From Chitinophaga rhizophila (GTDB taxonomy: Bacteria; Bacteroidota; Bacteroidia; Chitinophagales; Chitinophagaceae): a stretch of DNA of 64,000 bases. The position numbers and the translations under genes were made by a program. A model generated the notes under the pieces. That model searched no databases and was not told the origin of the DNA. It saw nothing but the letters and a program-made list of their open reading frames with translations. Position 1 is the stretch's first letter; the number at the start of each line of letters is the position of its first letter. Below, one piece after another: positions 35,431 through 43,976 of this stretch. The stretch covers positions 1,984,001 to 2,048,000 of the forward strand of contig NZ_JAICCF010000001.1 in NCBI RefSeq assembly GCF_019492185.1. Reading direction: 5' to 3'.

Positions 35431-37665
35431 TTAATTGCCAATAGCTGACACCGGTGATGCCTTTTCGTCCGCACCCCATTGCTTGTTAGGCTGCTCGCCC
35501 ATAACCAATTTCAACACCCCTCCTTGCATTAACTCATCATGTGTAAACCAGGGCTTGTTGAGCGTCTGACCGTTCAGCATAGCGCTCTGTATGTACTTGT
35601 TAGTTCCCGAACTGCCTGGCGCTGATACCGTAAATGTCTTACCATTGGCAAGCTTAATACTGATTTCTTCAAATACCGGACTGCCAATGTTATATACAGG
35701 AATACCCGGCGTTACAGGGCAGAATCCCATCATAGAGAATACCACATAAGCAGTCATCCCACCGCCATCTTCATCTCCAGGTATACCAAACAGGTTGTCT
35801 GTGTACCAGGTATCCAGCAGCATACGAATACGCTTCTGCGTTTTCCAGGGCGCACCGGTATAGTTATAGAGGTAGGGAATATGGAAGCTAGGTTCATTAC
35901 CCATCACAAACTGTCCGACAAGACCAGTTGCATCAGGGAAAGTATACCATAACTGATATTTGCTGCGACCAAGGTTTTCACGGAAGAGATTATCCAGCTT
36001 CTCTTCTGCTTTTGCTCTTCCACCCATTAGTTCAAACAGCCCCTGCAGATCATGCTTAACATCCCAATTATAAGTATATGCGTTATTCTCTGTAAAATAG
36101 TCACGCCCACCCTGTCCGCCGGAGAACTTTGGATCAAAAGGTTCAATCCACTTACCTTCAGCGTCTTTCGGCCACATAAAGCCTTTATCTGCACGGAACA
36201 CATTCTTATAATTGGCGGCTCGTTTCAGGAATAGTGGTACGTCTTCAGGATGACCTGCTGCTTTTGCAAGCTGTGCAATGCACCAGTCGTCATAACTATT
36301 TTCCAGCGTTACAGCCACTGCCTGACGGCGCTCAAAGTCATGCACTTCTTTGACTGTTTCCTTTTCTCCAGGCTTAAGTGCCGGCATATAACCATGCTTA
36401 TTATAAAAAGAGTCCAGAGATGTAGCCGGACCGTTTCTCCAGGGTAGCAATGTTGCCTGCAATGAGTTCTTTTTCAGTCCCTCATAAGCTTTGGCCAGAT
36501 CAAAACCTCTTACTCCTTTAAACCAAGCGTCAGCTATCCATGCAGCGGCATGGTTACCGGTCATACATGGCATATCTCCATGAGCAACTGCAAACGAAGG
36601 CATCCACCCACTCTGTTCATACATCGCAATGTAAGAATTGATCTTATGTACCTGTGCATCCGGATTGAGCAATGTCTGTAAAGGCTCTAAAGCTATATAG
36701 GTATCCCATAGCCAGTTATCCACATAAAACGGACTACCGGAGTTATGCACCTTATGATCATAAGCACTGTAATACTGACCATATTCATTGATATCCACCA
36801 TTCTCTCGTAAGAGCGGTAGAGCGACGTATAAAATACCCTTTTCTGCGCTTCTGTACCCCCTTTCACATTAATACCGCCTATTACACGCTGCCAGGCCTC
36901 ATAAGCCCTGTCTCTGACTGGCTTGATATTCCATACATTAATTTCTCTCTGAAGATTAGCCTTTGCCTTTTCCACACTAATAAAAGACACGCCATAACGT
37001 ACATCTACACGCTGTGACTTGTTACCCAACGCAACAAACATATGCTGCTTCTTATCTCCACGGTACTCAGTGCTAATAATATCAGCGTTTAACTCTGCAT
37101 AAAAGAAGGCACTCATTCCGTTAAAGGTCTCTTTCCCGCTGATAACGCGCTTACCTTGTGTGTGCAACTCACCATTGTTATTTAAAACACTGAGACGCAA
37201 GAAATGTGGCTTATTACCCGAAAATCCAACACTGAAATAACCACTGCGCTCAGATGGAGAAAATTGCAATGTATCCACATCTTCCAGGTATACTTTATAA
37301 GCGTAAGGCTTAACTGCTTCCTGGTCATAGGTGAGGCCACGCTGCCAGTTATCACTGGTTAGCTCACCAGAAACCGGTATAAATCCAAACAGGCTCTGTT
37401 GCCTGTGTGAGGCAATGGTAAGTGGAAAATAACCAATCTGGTCATCCAGCTGATCTTTGCGCGACGGGAATACCCGGACCATACTGTTGGGCAGGTACAT
37501 GGCCGGACGCGTCGGCTCAAGTATTAGTCCTACGCTACCAATTGTTGGATCAATAAATTCAAGGTTAGCATTCCCGGAGGCTGTGGGTGCTTGTTGCTGC
37601 GCCACACCTGTAGTGACAATCCCCAATAACATGGCTGTACTTATCAAGTACCTGTTTCTTTTCAT
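35431..37665 (-). CDS. GH92-family glycoside hydrolase (alpha-mannosidase type)
   Basis: The 744-residue protein has a signal peptide (MKRNRYLISTAMLLGIVTTG, then VAQ). An in-frame ATG 15 bases upstream is also possible. The two-domain GH92 pattern is clear: the N-terminal beta-sandwich, then the helical barrel with GNEPSFHIPYLYNYTGAPWK holding the catalytic Glu and GIPGDEDGGGMTAYVVFSMM holding the Asp pair that activates water, followed by GFCPVTPGIPVYNIGSPVF. GH92 enzymes are calcium-dependent exo-alpha-mannosidases. It is a single gene that is periplasmic or secreted. Confidence 0.95.
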   Translation of the reverse strand: MKRNRYLISTAMLLGIVTTGVAQQQAPTASGNANLEFIDPTIGSVGLILEPTRPAMYLPNSMVRVFPSRKDQLDDQIGYFPLTIASHRQQSLFGFIPVSGELTSDNWQRGLTYDQEAVKPYAYKVYLEDVDTLQFSPSERSGYFSVGFSGNKPHFLRLSVLNNNGELHTQGKRVISGKETFNGMSAFFYAELNADIISTEYRGDKKQHMFVALGNKSQRVDVRYGVSFISVEKAKANLQREINVWNIKPVRDRAYEAWQRVIGGINVKGGTEAQKRVFYTSLYRSYERMVDINEYGQYYSAYDHKVHNSGSPFYVDNWLWDTYIALEPLQTLLNPDAQVHKINSYIAMYEQSGWMPSFAVAHGDMPCMTGNHAAAWIADAWFKGVRGFDLAKAYEGLKKNSLQATLLPWRNGPATSLDSFYNKHGYMPALKPGEKETVKEVHDFERRQAVAVTLENSYDDWCIAQLAKAAGHPEDVPLFLKRAANYKNVFRADKGFMWPKDAEGKWIEPFDPKFSGGQGGRDYFTENNAYTYNWDVKHDLQGLFELMGGRAKAEEKLDNLFRENLGRSKYQLWYTFPDATGLVGQFVMGNEPSFHIPYLYNYTGAPWKTQKRIRMLLDTWYTDNLFGIPGDEDGGGMTAYVVFSMMGFCPVTPGIPVYNIGSPVFEEISIKLANGKTFTVSAPGSSGTNKYIQSAMLNGQTLNKPWFTHDELMQGGVLKLVMGEQPNKQWGADEKASPVSAIGN

Positions 37666-37957
37666 AATTCCATTTTGCATGATAGGACAGGTAAAGTACA
37701 AATGAAAACAGAGACTCCAAAACCGGCGTCTCTGTTTTCTGCTATTTTCCTACGTTATAGTACTGACGACTTCTTTTGTACTTGCCCAACCAGCGTCAAC
37801 ATCTTTACCACATACACCTGAAAAAATGATCCCATATAACATCAAAGCATACATTGACATCCTGGCTACTGTCTCGGTGTATGTTTGCAATTCAGAAAAG
37901 GCTAACAGCATTATCTCCAGCCACACATGCAGATAAAGCGGCTACTACAGCGTCATA
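37666..37957. other. intergenic region upstream of GH92
   Basis: These bases separate the GH92 start from the PorP/SprF remnant. They probably carry the GH92 promoter on the minus strand, but no clear consensus is visible. Confidence 0.4.
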
Positions 37958-38326
37958 TTACCATAGATTGCGCGGACACAGATCCGCTAACCGGTTTCCA
38001 GTCATCATACCAGTAACAATTTCATAAAAGCCTTGACTTATGATATTGCAGCCTGATGCTCTATAGTTATAAGCATAGCCAATATTAAAAGCAGCAGTAA
38101 TATTTATTCCTACCATCGCAGCCATACTATCATGATGACGATAAGCACTATCTACCCATACACGATCTCGGTATTGCAATCCTGCTTTCATATCAGATCT
38201 TACCGGCAATGTGGTAAGATATCTGATCATTACAGAAGGTAACAGGCTGATGTACTCTTTAACCCACCTGCTGTATCCTGCTGTACAAATCAAAGGTGGC
38301 ACCAGCTTCCCTAGATAGGCACTCAC
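37958..38326 (-). pseudogene. C-terminal remnant of a PorP/SprF-family outer membrane protein
   Basis: The 122-codon frame encodes segments typical of the end of PorP/SprF barrels: LLPSVMIRYLTTLPVRSDMK, LQYRDRVWVDSAYRHHDSMA, AMVGINITAAFNIGYAYNY and a following YEIVTGM. Intact members have about 300 residues and a signal peptide, and they work with type IX secreted adhesins. Here the N-terminal two thirds are missing and the next gene on the plus strand begins right after it. I infer a broken gene. The assignment is by recognition of the pattern only. Confidence 0.6.
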
Positions 38327-38370
38327 GCCTTAGAATGGTTTATATGCTCATTATTTCGTAGTATCGTATA

Positions 38371-39309
38371 ATGAGGAAACAGATCATCTTTAACAGCCTG
38401 CTGGCGATATTGTTATCTGTAGCAATAACAGCGCCTGCGCAGAAGAAGAAAAAGGACCACAAGAAGAAAGATAAACAAGAGCACTCTTCGCAGAAGAAAA
38501 AGAAATCCTCCTCACTCAATGCATCTGTCCAACCGCAGGTGCTGGGGATAGTACACTCATCTGACATTACCGAAGCCTCCGGCCTTGCAGCAAGCAAAGC
38601 GTTACCCGGCCATTTCTGGACACACAATGATAGCGGCAATAAACCAGAGATATACCTGCTGGACAATAAGGGAAATCTGACCAGCACAATACAGCTGGAA
38701 GATGTAAAGAACCGCGATTGGGAAGATATTGCGGAAGGCCCCGGCCCGGTTCCACAAAAACAATATCTATATGTGGGCGATATTGGTAACAATATTCACC
38801 TGGACCTGGGTACGCGCATCTATCGGTTTCCTGCACCTGTACAAACACCAGGTAGTAAAACGAGCATCAGACCTGAGATATTGAATATTACTTACCCGGA
38901 TGGCCCTCGGGATGCTGAAACACTAATGGTAGATCCTATCGGAGGATTCTTATATGTGGTAAGTAAGCGCGAGAAAGCCGTAGGTATTTATAAAACGCCA
39001 TTGAACTTCAAAGATGGCGATAAAGTCACGTTACAGAAAGTCGGTACCGTACCTGCTACCTGGATCACTGCCGGCGATATATCCCAGGATGGCAGACATA
39101 TCGTCATAAAAGATAAAAACCAGGTATACTACTGGGCCAGGCAACAGGGAGAAAGTGTAGAAGCAGCCATGTCAAAACCTGCGGTGATGCTGCCTTATAT
39201 TCCTGAAAAACAAGGAGAAGGAATTGCACTGCTGCCGGATAATTCAGGATATGTAACCATCAGCGAGGGCAAAGAGCCTGCATTGAACTTTTACAGTCAT
39301 CAGTTCTGA
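38371..39309 (+). CDS. secreted beta-propeller-like protein with lysine-rich N-terminus
   Basis: The 312-residue product has a signal peptide ending ITAPAQ. The mature protein opens with a very basic stretch (residues about 24-47, blocks of KKKK separated by D, H, S and E). Then come strand-rich repeats such as SGLAASKALPGHFWTHNDSG, EDIAEGPGPVPQKQYLYVGD and AETLMVDPIGGFLYVVSKRE, which suggest a six- or seven-bladed propeller. Acidic residues recur, but no catalytic motif is clear. Function is unknown; the basic tail could bind LPS, DNA or a polyanionic glycan. Confidence 0.75.
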   Translation: MRKQIIFNSLLAILLSVAITAPAQKKKKDHKKKDKQEHSSQKKKKSSSLNASVQPQVLGIVHSSDITEASGLAASKALPGHFWTHNDSGNKPEIYLLDNKGNLTSTIQLEDVKNRDWEDIAEGPGPVPQKQYLYVGDIGNNIHLDLGTRIYRFPAPVQTPGSKTSIRPEILNITYPDGPRDAETLMVDPIGGFLYVVSKREKAVGIYKTPLNFKDGDKVTLQKVGTVPATWITAGDISQDGRHIVIKDKNQVYYWARQQGESVEAAMSKPAVMLPYIPEKQGEGIALLPDNSGYVTISEGKEPALNFYSHQF

Positions 39310-40031
39310 TCACTGAGGGAAGCGCTTACCTTCAAGCTGCGATCAAAAGATATCTCCCATTATCAGCGCCAGTAGAAATTCCGGGATACCTTCCAGCACT
39401 ACTCTTTTCAGCAACGTCGTGACACGCCGGCATCCCTTTTTTATGCTTGTCGCCACTGCATGCTGCATTACAGATAAATTTATTAGTATTTTATTAATAT
39501 ATAAATTAATGGCAGTGATACTTCCTTTATGAGGATTGTATTGCTTTTACCCACTAATACCTTCCTTTCCATACCAGATCAGGTTGCTGTGTCAGGCAAA
39601 TATAAAGACGGGCAGTCATACCTGGCCAGCTGTTTCTCAGGGATCCGGGTCCAACCACTCCCGGTCAGCAGCATGTCAACAGCCTTATTGACTTATCCGG
39701 TAACTGGCCATTTCCATATAGTGTACCTCGCCTGGTATCGGTCTGGCATGCATATTATCCCTATACCATAAGGGCACCAAAAGGGCACTTCAATATCCCG
39801 GGGATATTGAAGTGCCCTTTTGGTGACGGATAAGTGCTGATATGAATTGGATATTAAAGCCTGAACAGGCAGTAAATGGACCATCTTGTATCAGAGTGCA
39901 TTTCAGAGAAAAGATGATTCAAGATGAATGCGTTAGTATTTTATGATATATTTTCTTCATACCTGCGCAAATAGATTGCATACAGGTACCCTACTTTGCA
40001 GGCGAAACAATAAGCATGAAAACAATGCAAT
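39310..40031. other. intergenic region with palindrome copy 2, otherwise no gene recognised
   Basis: The only marked structure is the palindrome at 39775-39825. A short plus-strand frame at 39529-39771 has no recognisable content. Apart from the palindrome, the region shows no similarity I can see to the one around copy 1. Confidence 0.5.
39775..39825. repeat. perfect 51-bp palindrome, copy 2 of a dispersed hairpin repeat
   Basis: Two 25-base arms flank a single central G. All 51 bases match copy 1. One further symmetric pair outside (39774/39826) is mismatched by a T-to-G change relative to copy 1, and the pair beyond (39773/39827) matches again, so this copy looks like a slightly eroded longer palindrome. 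Confidence 0.9.
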
Positions 40032-40367
40032 ATGAACAAGTACGAAAGATTAAAAAACGAGCTGGAAGTAACTGGCCGGGGAAAGATGAAGGCGTTTGGC
40101 AGCTCAATGTTGCCTATTCTTAAAAGCGGAACCAGCCTGACCTTTGAGAAAGCCAGCGAATACAAGGTCGGAGATATTGTATTCTGCAAAGTAAAAGGGC
40201 ATTACATTGACGCCCACAAGATCATTAAAACGGATGCACATAAAGGTTTCCTTATTGCCAACAACCACGGATTTGAAAATGGCTGGACCAGGACGATTTA
40301 TGGAAAGGTAGTGACCGGAGAATACCAGCACCAGATTATCTATGAGGCTTCCGCTAAAAAGAAGTAA
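40032..40367 (+). CDS. small soluble S24/S26-type peptidase-like protein
   Basis: The 111-residue product resembles the catalytic core of S26 signal peptidases and S24 repressor peptidases: FGSSMLPILKSG with Ser25 before Met, VGDIVFCKVKG, DAHKII with His63 where Sec11/SipW-type enzymes have the catalytic His, and FLIANNHGFENGW near the place of the GDNN box. There is no membrane segment and no DNA-binding domain, so it is neither a normal signal peptidase nor a LexA-like repressor. Whether it cleaves anything is unknown. It stands alone between two regions with no genes. Confidence 0.78.
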   Translation: MNKYERLKNELEVTGRGKMKAFGSSMLPILKSGTSLTFEKASEYKVGDIVFCKVKGHYIDAHKIIKTDAHKGFLIANNHGFENGWTRTIYGKVVTGEYQHQIIYEASAKKK

Positions 40368-40586
40368 CATTTGAGGGTAAGTGTTTAACCCGCAGACCTT
40401 CCCTCAAAATAATGTGACTACCCCCTCCCATCTGTCTGTTACCTTCCTGAAAACACGCTACTACCCTTCTACCCCATCACGGGATATCATATCAACACAA
40501 TTTACACCAACTAATAACAGTTATCCATCTAAGTAACTACAGTACATTTCTATACAACGGAATATACTGGCATTACTCAAAAGAAA

Positions 40587-40610
40587 ATGCCCGGCTGTTA
40601 TACCGGGCAT
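40587..40610 (-). terminator. terminator after the GH78 gene
   Basis: ATGCCCGG and CCGGGCAT form an 8-bp stem; on the minus strand it is followed by TTTTCTTTT. Confidence 0.85.
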
Positions 40611-40630
40611 CTGATAGCAATCATGTGATG

Positions 40631-42994
40631 TTATGCTTTTATCTTGAAGCTGTATTTGCCACTGCCTAATGTTAATTCTTCATAGGGTTGATTACCGATG
40701 GTAACCTTTTTCAAAGATTTGTCTTTTAACAAACCTGCAGGCAACCGCAACGTAGCCGATGAGGGCACTTCAACCTGAAGTGTGATAGTTTGTTTGTTTC
40801 TTTTCCATTCTACCTTGATCTTACCATACCGGCTGTTATAATCAGCTTTTACGAAGTTGAGCGCCTGTACAAAAGCAGGCTGTATAAAGAAGTGTTTAAA
40901 GCCAGGTGCATTTTCATCCGGACGGATACCGGCCAGTGTCTTATAAAACCAGGCACAGTAGTCGCCAAAGAAGATATGATTATGTGATAACTCACCTGGC
41001 CAGTCTTCAAACAAGGTGGTAGCGCCATTAGCAATCCAATGTGCCCAACCGGCGTAACCGGTATCAGTCAGTAGTCTGAATGCAACGTCGGCATACCCAT
41101 GCTCACTTAGCATCGGTAATACATATTTGGTACCCATCACACCGAAGTCTGCATGGTAGTTATTTCGCGCTACTTTTGCAGCTAGTTGTTTCGCAGCAGA
41201 TACTGCTGCATCAGGTGAAGCCAGTTCATGAAAAACGGCTGCACTTAATGCCGTCATGGTACTATCTTTATAATGCCCTGAATTGCCATCAAAATAAGTA
41301 CGGTTAAAAGCATTGCGGATACTATCTGCCAGTGTTGTATAAGTAACTTCGTCTGCCTTATTTCCCAGCACCCGCGCCATTTTAGCTACCAGTAACGCAT
41401 CTGTGTAGAAATAGGCAGTAGAGGTAAAGGTAACAGGTGTTTTAACCAGCGACATCCAGTCGTCCAGTCCATGTTTAAATAGATACCCTTCTGCACCTTT
41501 TGCTACCACATCTGTATACTTTTTAAATGCGTCATAGTGTTCACGTACAAGGGCCGTATCTCCATGATACAGGTACATGTACCAGGTAACAAATCCCAAT
41601 GCACTACCCCATGCAGGGCCAAAAGTAAACTCTTCATTACCCGGGCGGTCATACCCCCAGCCATTAGACGGAGCAATACCAGGCATACTGCCACTTGGTA
41701 ATTGGGCATCTCTCACATCATGTAGCCACTTACGGTAACTGCTGGCAGTATGATAGTTCCACAGGCCGATCTCTGCTGAAATGTGTGCATCAGCAGTCCA
41801 GCCGTTCTTTTCACGTTGCGGACAATCTGTAGGTATACTGAGGAAATTGCTACGGTATGACTGGCGGGCAGCTTCATATAGTTTGTTCACCATCTCATCT
41901 GAGCTGGTGAAGTGCCCAGCTTCTTCAAAATCAGTGCTATAAAAAAGCCCTTCAAGAGACTGTTTATCCAATGCAAGATCATTGTCAGCTTCTACCTGTA
42001 CGTATTGAAATCCGTGGTATACAAACCGGGGGGTAAACGTTTCCTGGCCGCCACCTTTCAGGTAGTATACGTCTGTCTGGAAACGGAGTTCGCCGGGCAT
42101 ACTACGCATATGTTCTGTATTATGGACCATATCGAGCGCGCCGTCTTTAAGGACTTCTCCGTAATACATGGTCACTTTGGTACCAGCTATCCCTTTTACA
42201 CGCAGGGTGGCAACACCTGAAAAGTTCTGGCCCATATCAAAGAGATATTTGCCGGTACCCAGCTTCTTAACAGATACCGGTTTTATATGCCTGATGATTT
42301 TGATTGAAGGCATTATCTGTTCATGCAGCTCTCCGCCGGGAGAGGATGTTTTCATCGCCTGTTTCCATGAAGCGTCATTGAAGGTAGTTTGATTCCAATC
42401 AGGTACTTCCTGGCGTGCGTCATAGATTTCTCCGGAGTAAAGGCAGTTGAACTGGCTGGGACCAGTTGCACATTTCCAGGAATCGTCAGTAGCAATAGTG
42501 GTAGTAGTACCATCTTCGTAACGGATGACCAGGTCCAGCAGCAGCCGGGGTGTGTTTCTCCAGGGTGCATTCTGAAAGCCCCATACCGCGTGTGACTGTA
42601 TATTGTACCAGCCATTACCCAGCTCGGCGGCAATACTTTGTGGTCCTTTGGAGGAGAGTAACGACGTAACATCGTATACTTTATACAGCAGTCTTTTATC
42701 ATAGCGGGTATAGGCCTGTTCCAGTACTGCGTCAGTAACGGAGCGGCCATTCACATATACGATATGATAACCTACGCCGGCTACATAGGCAGTAGCGTTA
42801 GCAATCTTTTTATCAACGCGGAAGGTCTTTCTGAAGTAGGGTGCTTTGGTGGCTGTGGTATCTTCTGTATTTGTGATCCAGCTACCTTGCCAGGAATTGT
42901 ATTGGGCATGCAGTGTACACGTGATCAGTAAGAAAGCGAAAGTCAGCAGCTTCCTTAGTGCGGCAGCGCTGTACACTATCCATTTAATATTCAT
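40631..42994 (-). CDS. GH78 alpha-L-rhamnosidase
   Basis: The 787-residue secreted protein (signal peptide ending CTLHAQ) follows the bacterial rhamnosidase pattern. The N-terminal beta-sandwich has WQGSWITNTED and YVAGVGYHIVYVNGRSV; the second has YLFDMGQNFSGVATLRVKG; the (alpha/alpha)6 barrel includes IPTDCPQREKNGWTADAHIS, which holds acidic catalytic residues, FGPAWGSALGFVTWYMYLY and GATTLFEDWPG with another key Glu. It removes terminal alpha-L-rhamnose from plant or microbial glycans such as pectic RG-I. It is a single-gene unit with its own terminator. Confidence 0.95.
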   Translation of the reverse strand: MNIKWIVYSAAALRKLLTFAFLLITCTLHAQYNSWQGSWITNTEDTTATKAPYFRKTFRVDKKIANATAYVAGVGYHIVYVNGRSVTDAVLEQAYTRYDKRLLYKVYDVTSLLSSKGPQSIAAELGNGWYNIQSHAVWGFQNAPWRNTPRLLLDLVIRYEDGTTTTIATDDSWKCATGPSQFNCLYSGEIYDARQEVPDWNQTTFNDASWKQAMKTSSPGGELHEQIMPSIKIIRHIKPVSVKKLGTGKYLFDMGQNFSGVATLRVKGIAGTKVTMYYGEVLKDGALDMVHNTEHMRSMPGELRFQTDVYYLKGGGQETFTPRFVYHGFQYVQVEADNDLALDKQSLEGLFYSTDFEEAGHFTSSDEMVNKLYEAARQSYRSNFLSIPTDCPQREKNGWTADAHISAEIGLWNYHTASSYRKWLHDVRDAQLPSGSMPGIAPSNGWGYDRPGNEEFTFGPAWGSALGFVTWYMYLYHGDTALVREHYDAFKKYTDVVAKGAEGYLFKHGLDDWMSLVKTPVTFTSTAYFYTDALLVAKMARVLGNKADEVTYTTLADSIRNAFNRTYFDGNSGHYKDSTMTALSAAVFHELASPDAAVSAAKQLAAKVARNNYHADFGVMGTKYVLPMLSEHGYADVAFRLLTDTGYAGWAHWIANGATTLFEDWPGELSHNHIFFGDYCAWFYKTLAGIRPDENAPGFKHFFIQPAFVQALNFVKADYNSRYGKIKVEWKRNKQTITLQVEVPSSATLRLPAGLLKDKSLKKVTIGNQPYEELTLGSGKYSFKIKA

Positions 42995-43144
42995 TTCTTA
43001 GACTTGAGTAGTGAGTAAATATGGAATTTTAACGTGGGCTACAAAATAGTAAATCCCGGTAATAATTAGGCATTTACGGGCAATAGTATATCCGCTGCTA
43101 TGCAGACAGTATAGGATGGTTATATAGTGAGGATGATAGTATGG

Positions 43145-43843
43145 CTACATGGATGGTGCATACAGTAGCGGCAGTACATCTGAGATATGTTCTACCTGCC
43201 TGAAGTTTGGATTATCGATATGCACATCTACATGTTCATGTTCCCAGGTGATGTGATATGGGATATGAATAGCATTGCCACCAATACCGAGTACAGGCAG
43301 TACGTCTGACTTCAGGGAGTTGCCTATCATCAGGAATTGTTCGGGCGCAATATCCAGGTGTTTGAGCAGTTTGCGGTAGTCGGCTTCCTGCTTATCTGAC
43401 ATGATTTCGACGTGATGGAAGAAGTGGAGCACACCGGAATTACGCAGTTTACGCTCCTGGTCCAGCAGGTCACCTTTGGTAGCTACTACCAGCCGGTAAT
43501 TCTCTTTCAGTGCAGCAAGTACTTCGGGTACGCCATCGAGTACTTCTACTGGTCTGGCCAGCAGCGCTTTACCATACTCAATGATCTTTTCCACAGCATT
43601 GATATCAATAGTTTTATTGGAGATGGTCAGGGCGGTTTCGATCATTGACAGTATGAAACCTTTGATCCCGTATCCGTAGAGAGACAGGTTTTTGATTTCA
43701 GTCTGGAGTAGTTCACGTACTACGGTATGCTGTGGCAGGTAGCTTTCCATCAATTGGCAAAACTCTGCTTCAGTTTCGCGGAAATAGGGTTCATTGATCC
43801 AAAGCGTGTCATCCGCATCAAAGGCAATTACTTTTATACTCAT
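43145..43843 (-). CDS. HAD-superfamily hydrolase
   Basis: The 232-residue cytoplasmic enzyme shows motif I IAFDADDTLW with nucleophile D9 and acid D11, motif II at VVATKGDLL with Thr, Lys in motif III near DKQEADYRKLL, and motif IV in MIGNSLKSDVLPV. The cap is a helical insert between motifs I and II, so it belongs to the C1 class of phosphatases. The physiological substrate cannot be assigned. The next gene is divergent with about 130 bp between. Confidence 0.9.
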   Translation of the reverse strand: MSIKVIAFDADDTLWINEPYFRETEAEFCQLMESYLPQHTVVRELLQTEIKNLSLYGYGIKGFILSMIETALTISNKTIDINAVEKIIEYGKALLARPVEVLDGVPEVLAALKENYRLVVATKGDLLDQERKLRNSGVLHFFHHVEIMSDKQEADYRKLLKHLDIAPEQFLMIGNSLKSDVLPVLGIGGNAIHIPYHITWEHEHVDVHIDNPNFRQVEHISDVLPLLYAPSM

Positions 43844-43976
43844 ATTGTTATATAAGGGTTAATGAAACAAAAGTATCCAATAACAGCCGGTTTTCCCTGT
43901 TTTTTAGCCGTTAATGTTCACTGCATCACTGGTGCAGATTTTGCGGTACATGGGATAACTATCAACTACTTTCACT

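Noticed and set aside
37666..37701. Upstream extension of the GH92 gene from a TTG codon
   Set aside because: It would put a non-signal sequence before a clean signal peptide that starts at the ATG.
38340..38792. 150-codon minus-strand frame antisense to the lysine-rich secreted protein
   Set aside because: The Cys/Phe/Ser-rich composition comes from the complement of the Lys-rich coding sequence.
39529..39771. 80-codon plus-strand frame upstream of palindrome copy 2
   Set aside because: No family features, no terminator or promoter logic; probably chance.
40741..40790. Short match to the palindrome arm (GGGCACTTCA) inside the GH78 gene
   Set aside because: Only 10 bases match, there is no symmetric arm, and it is coding sequence; chance similarity.
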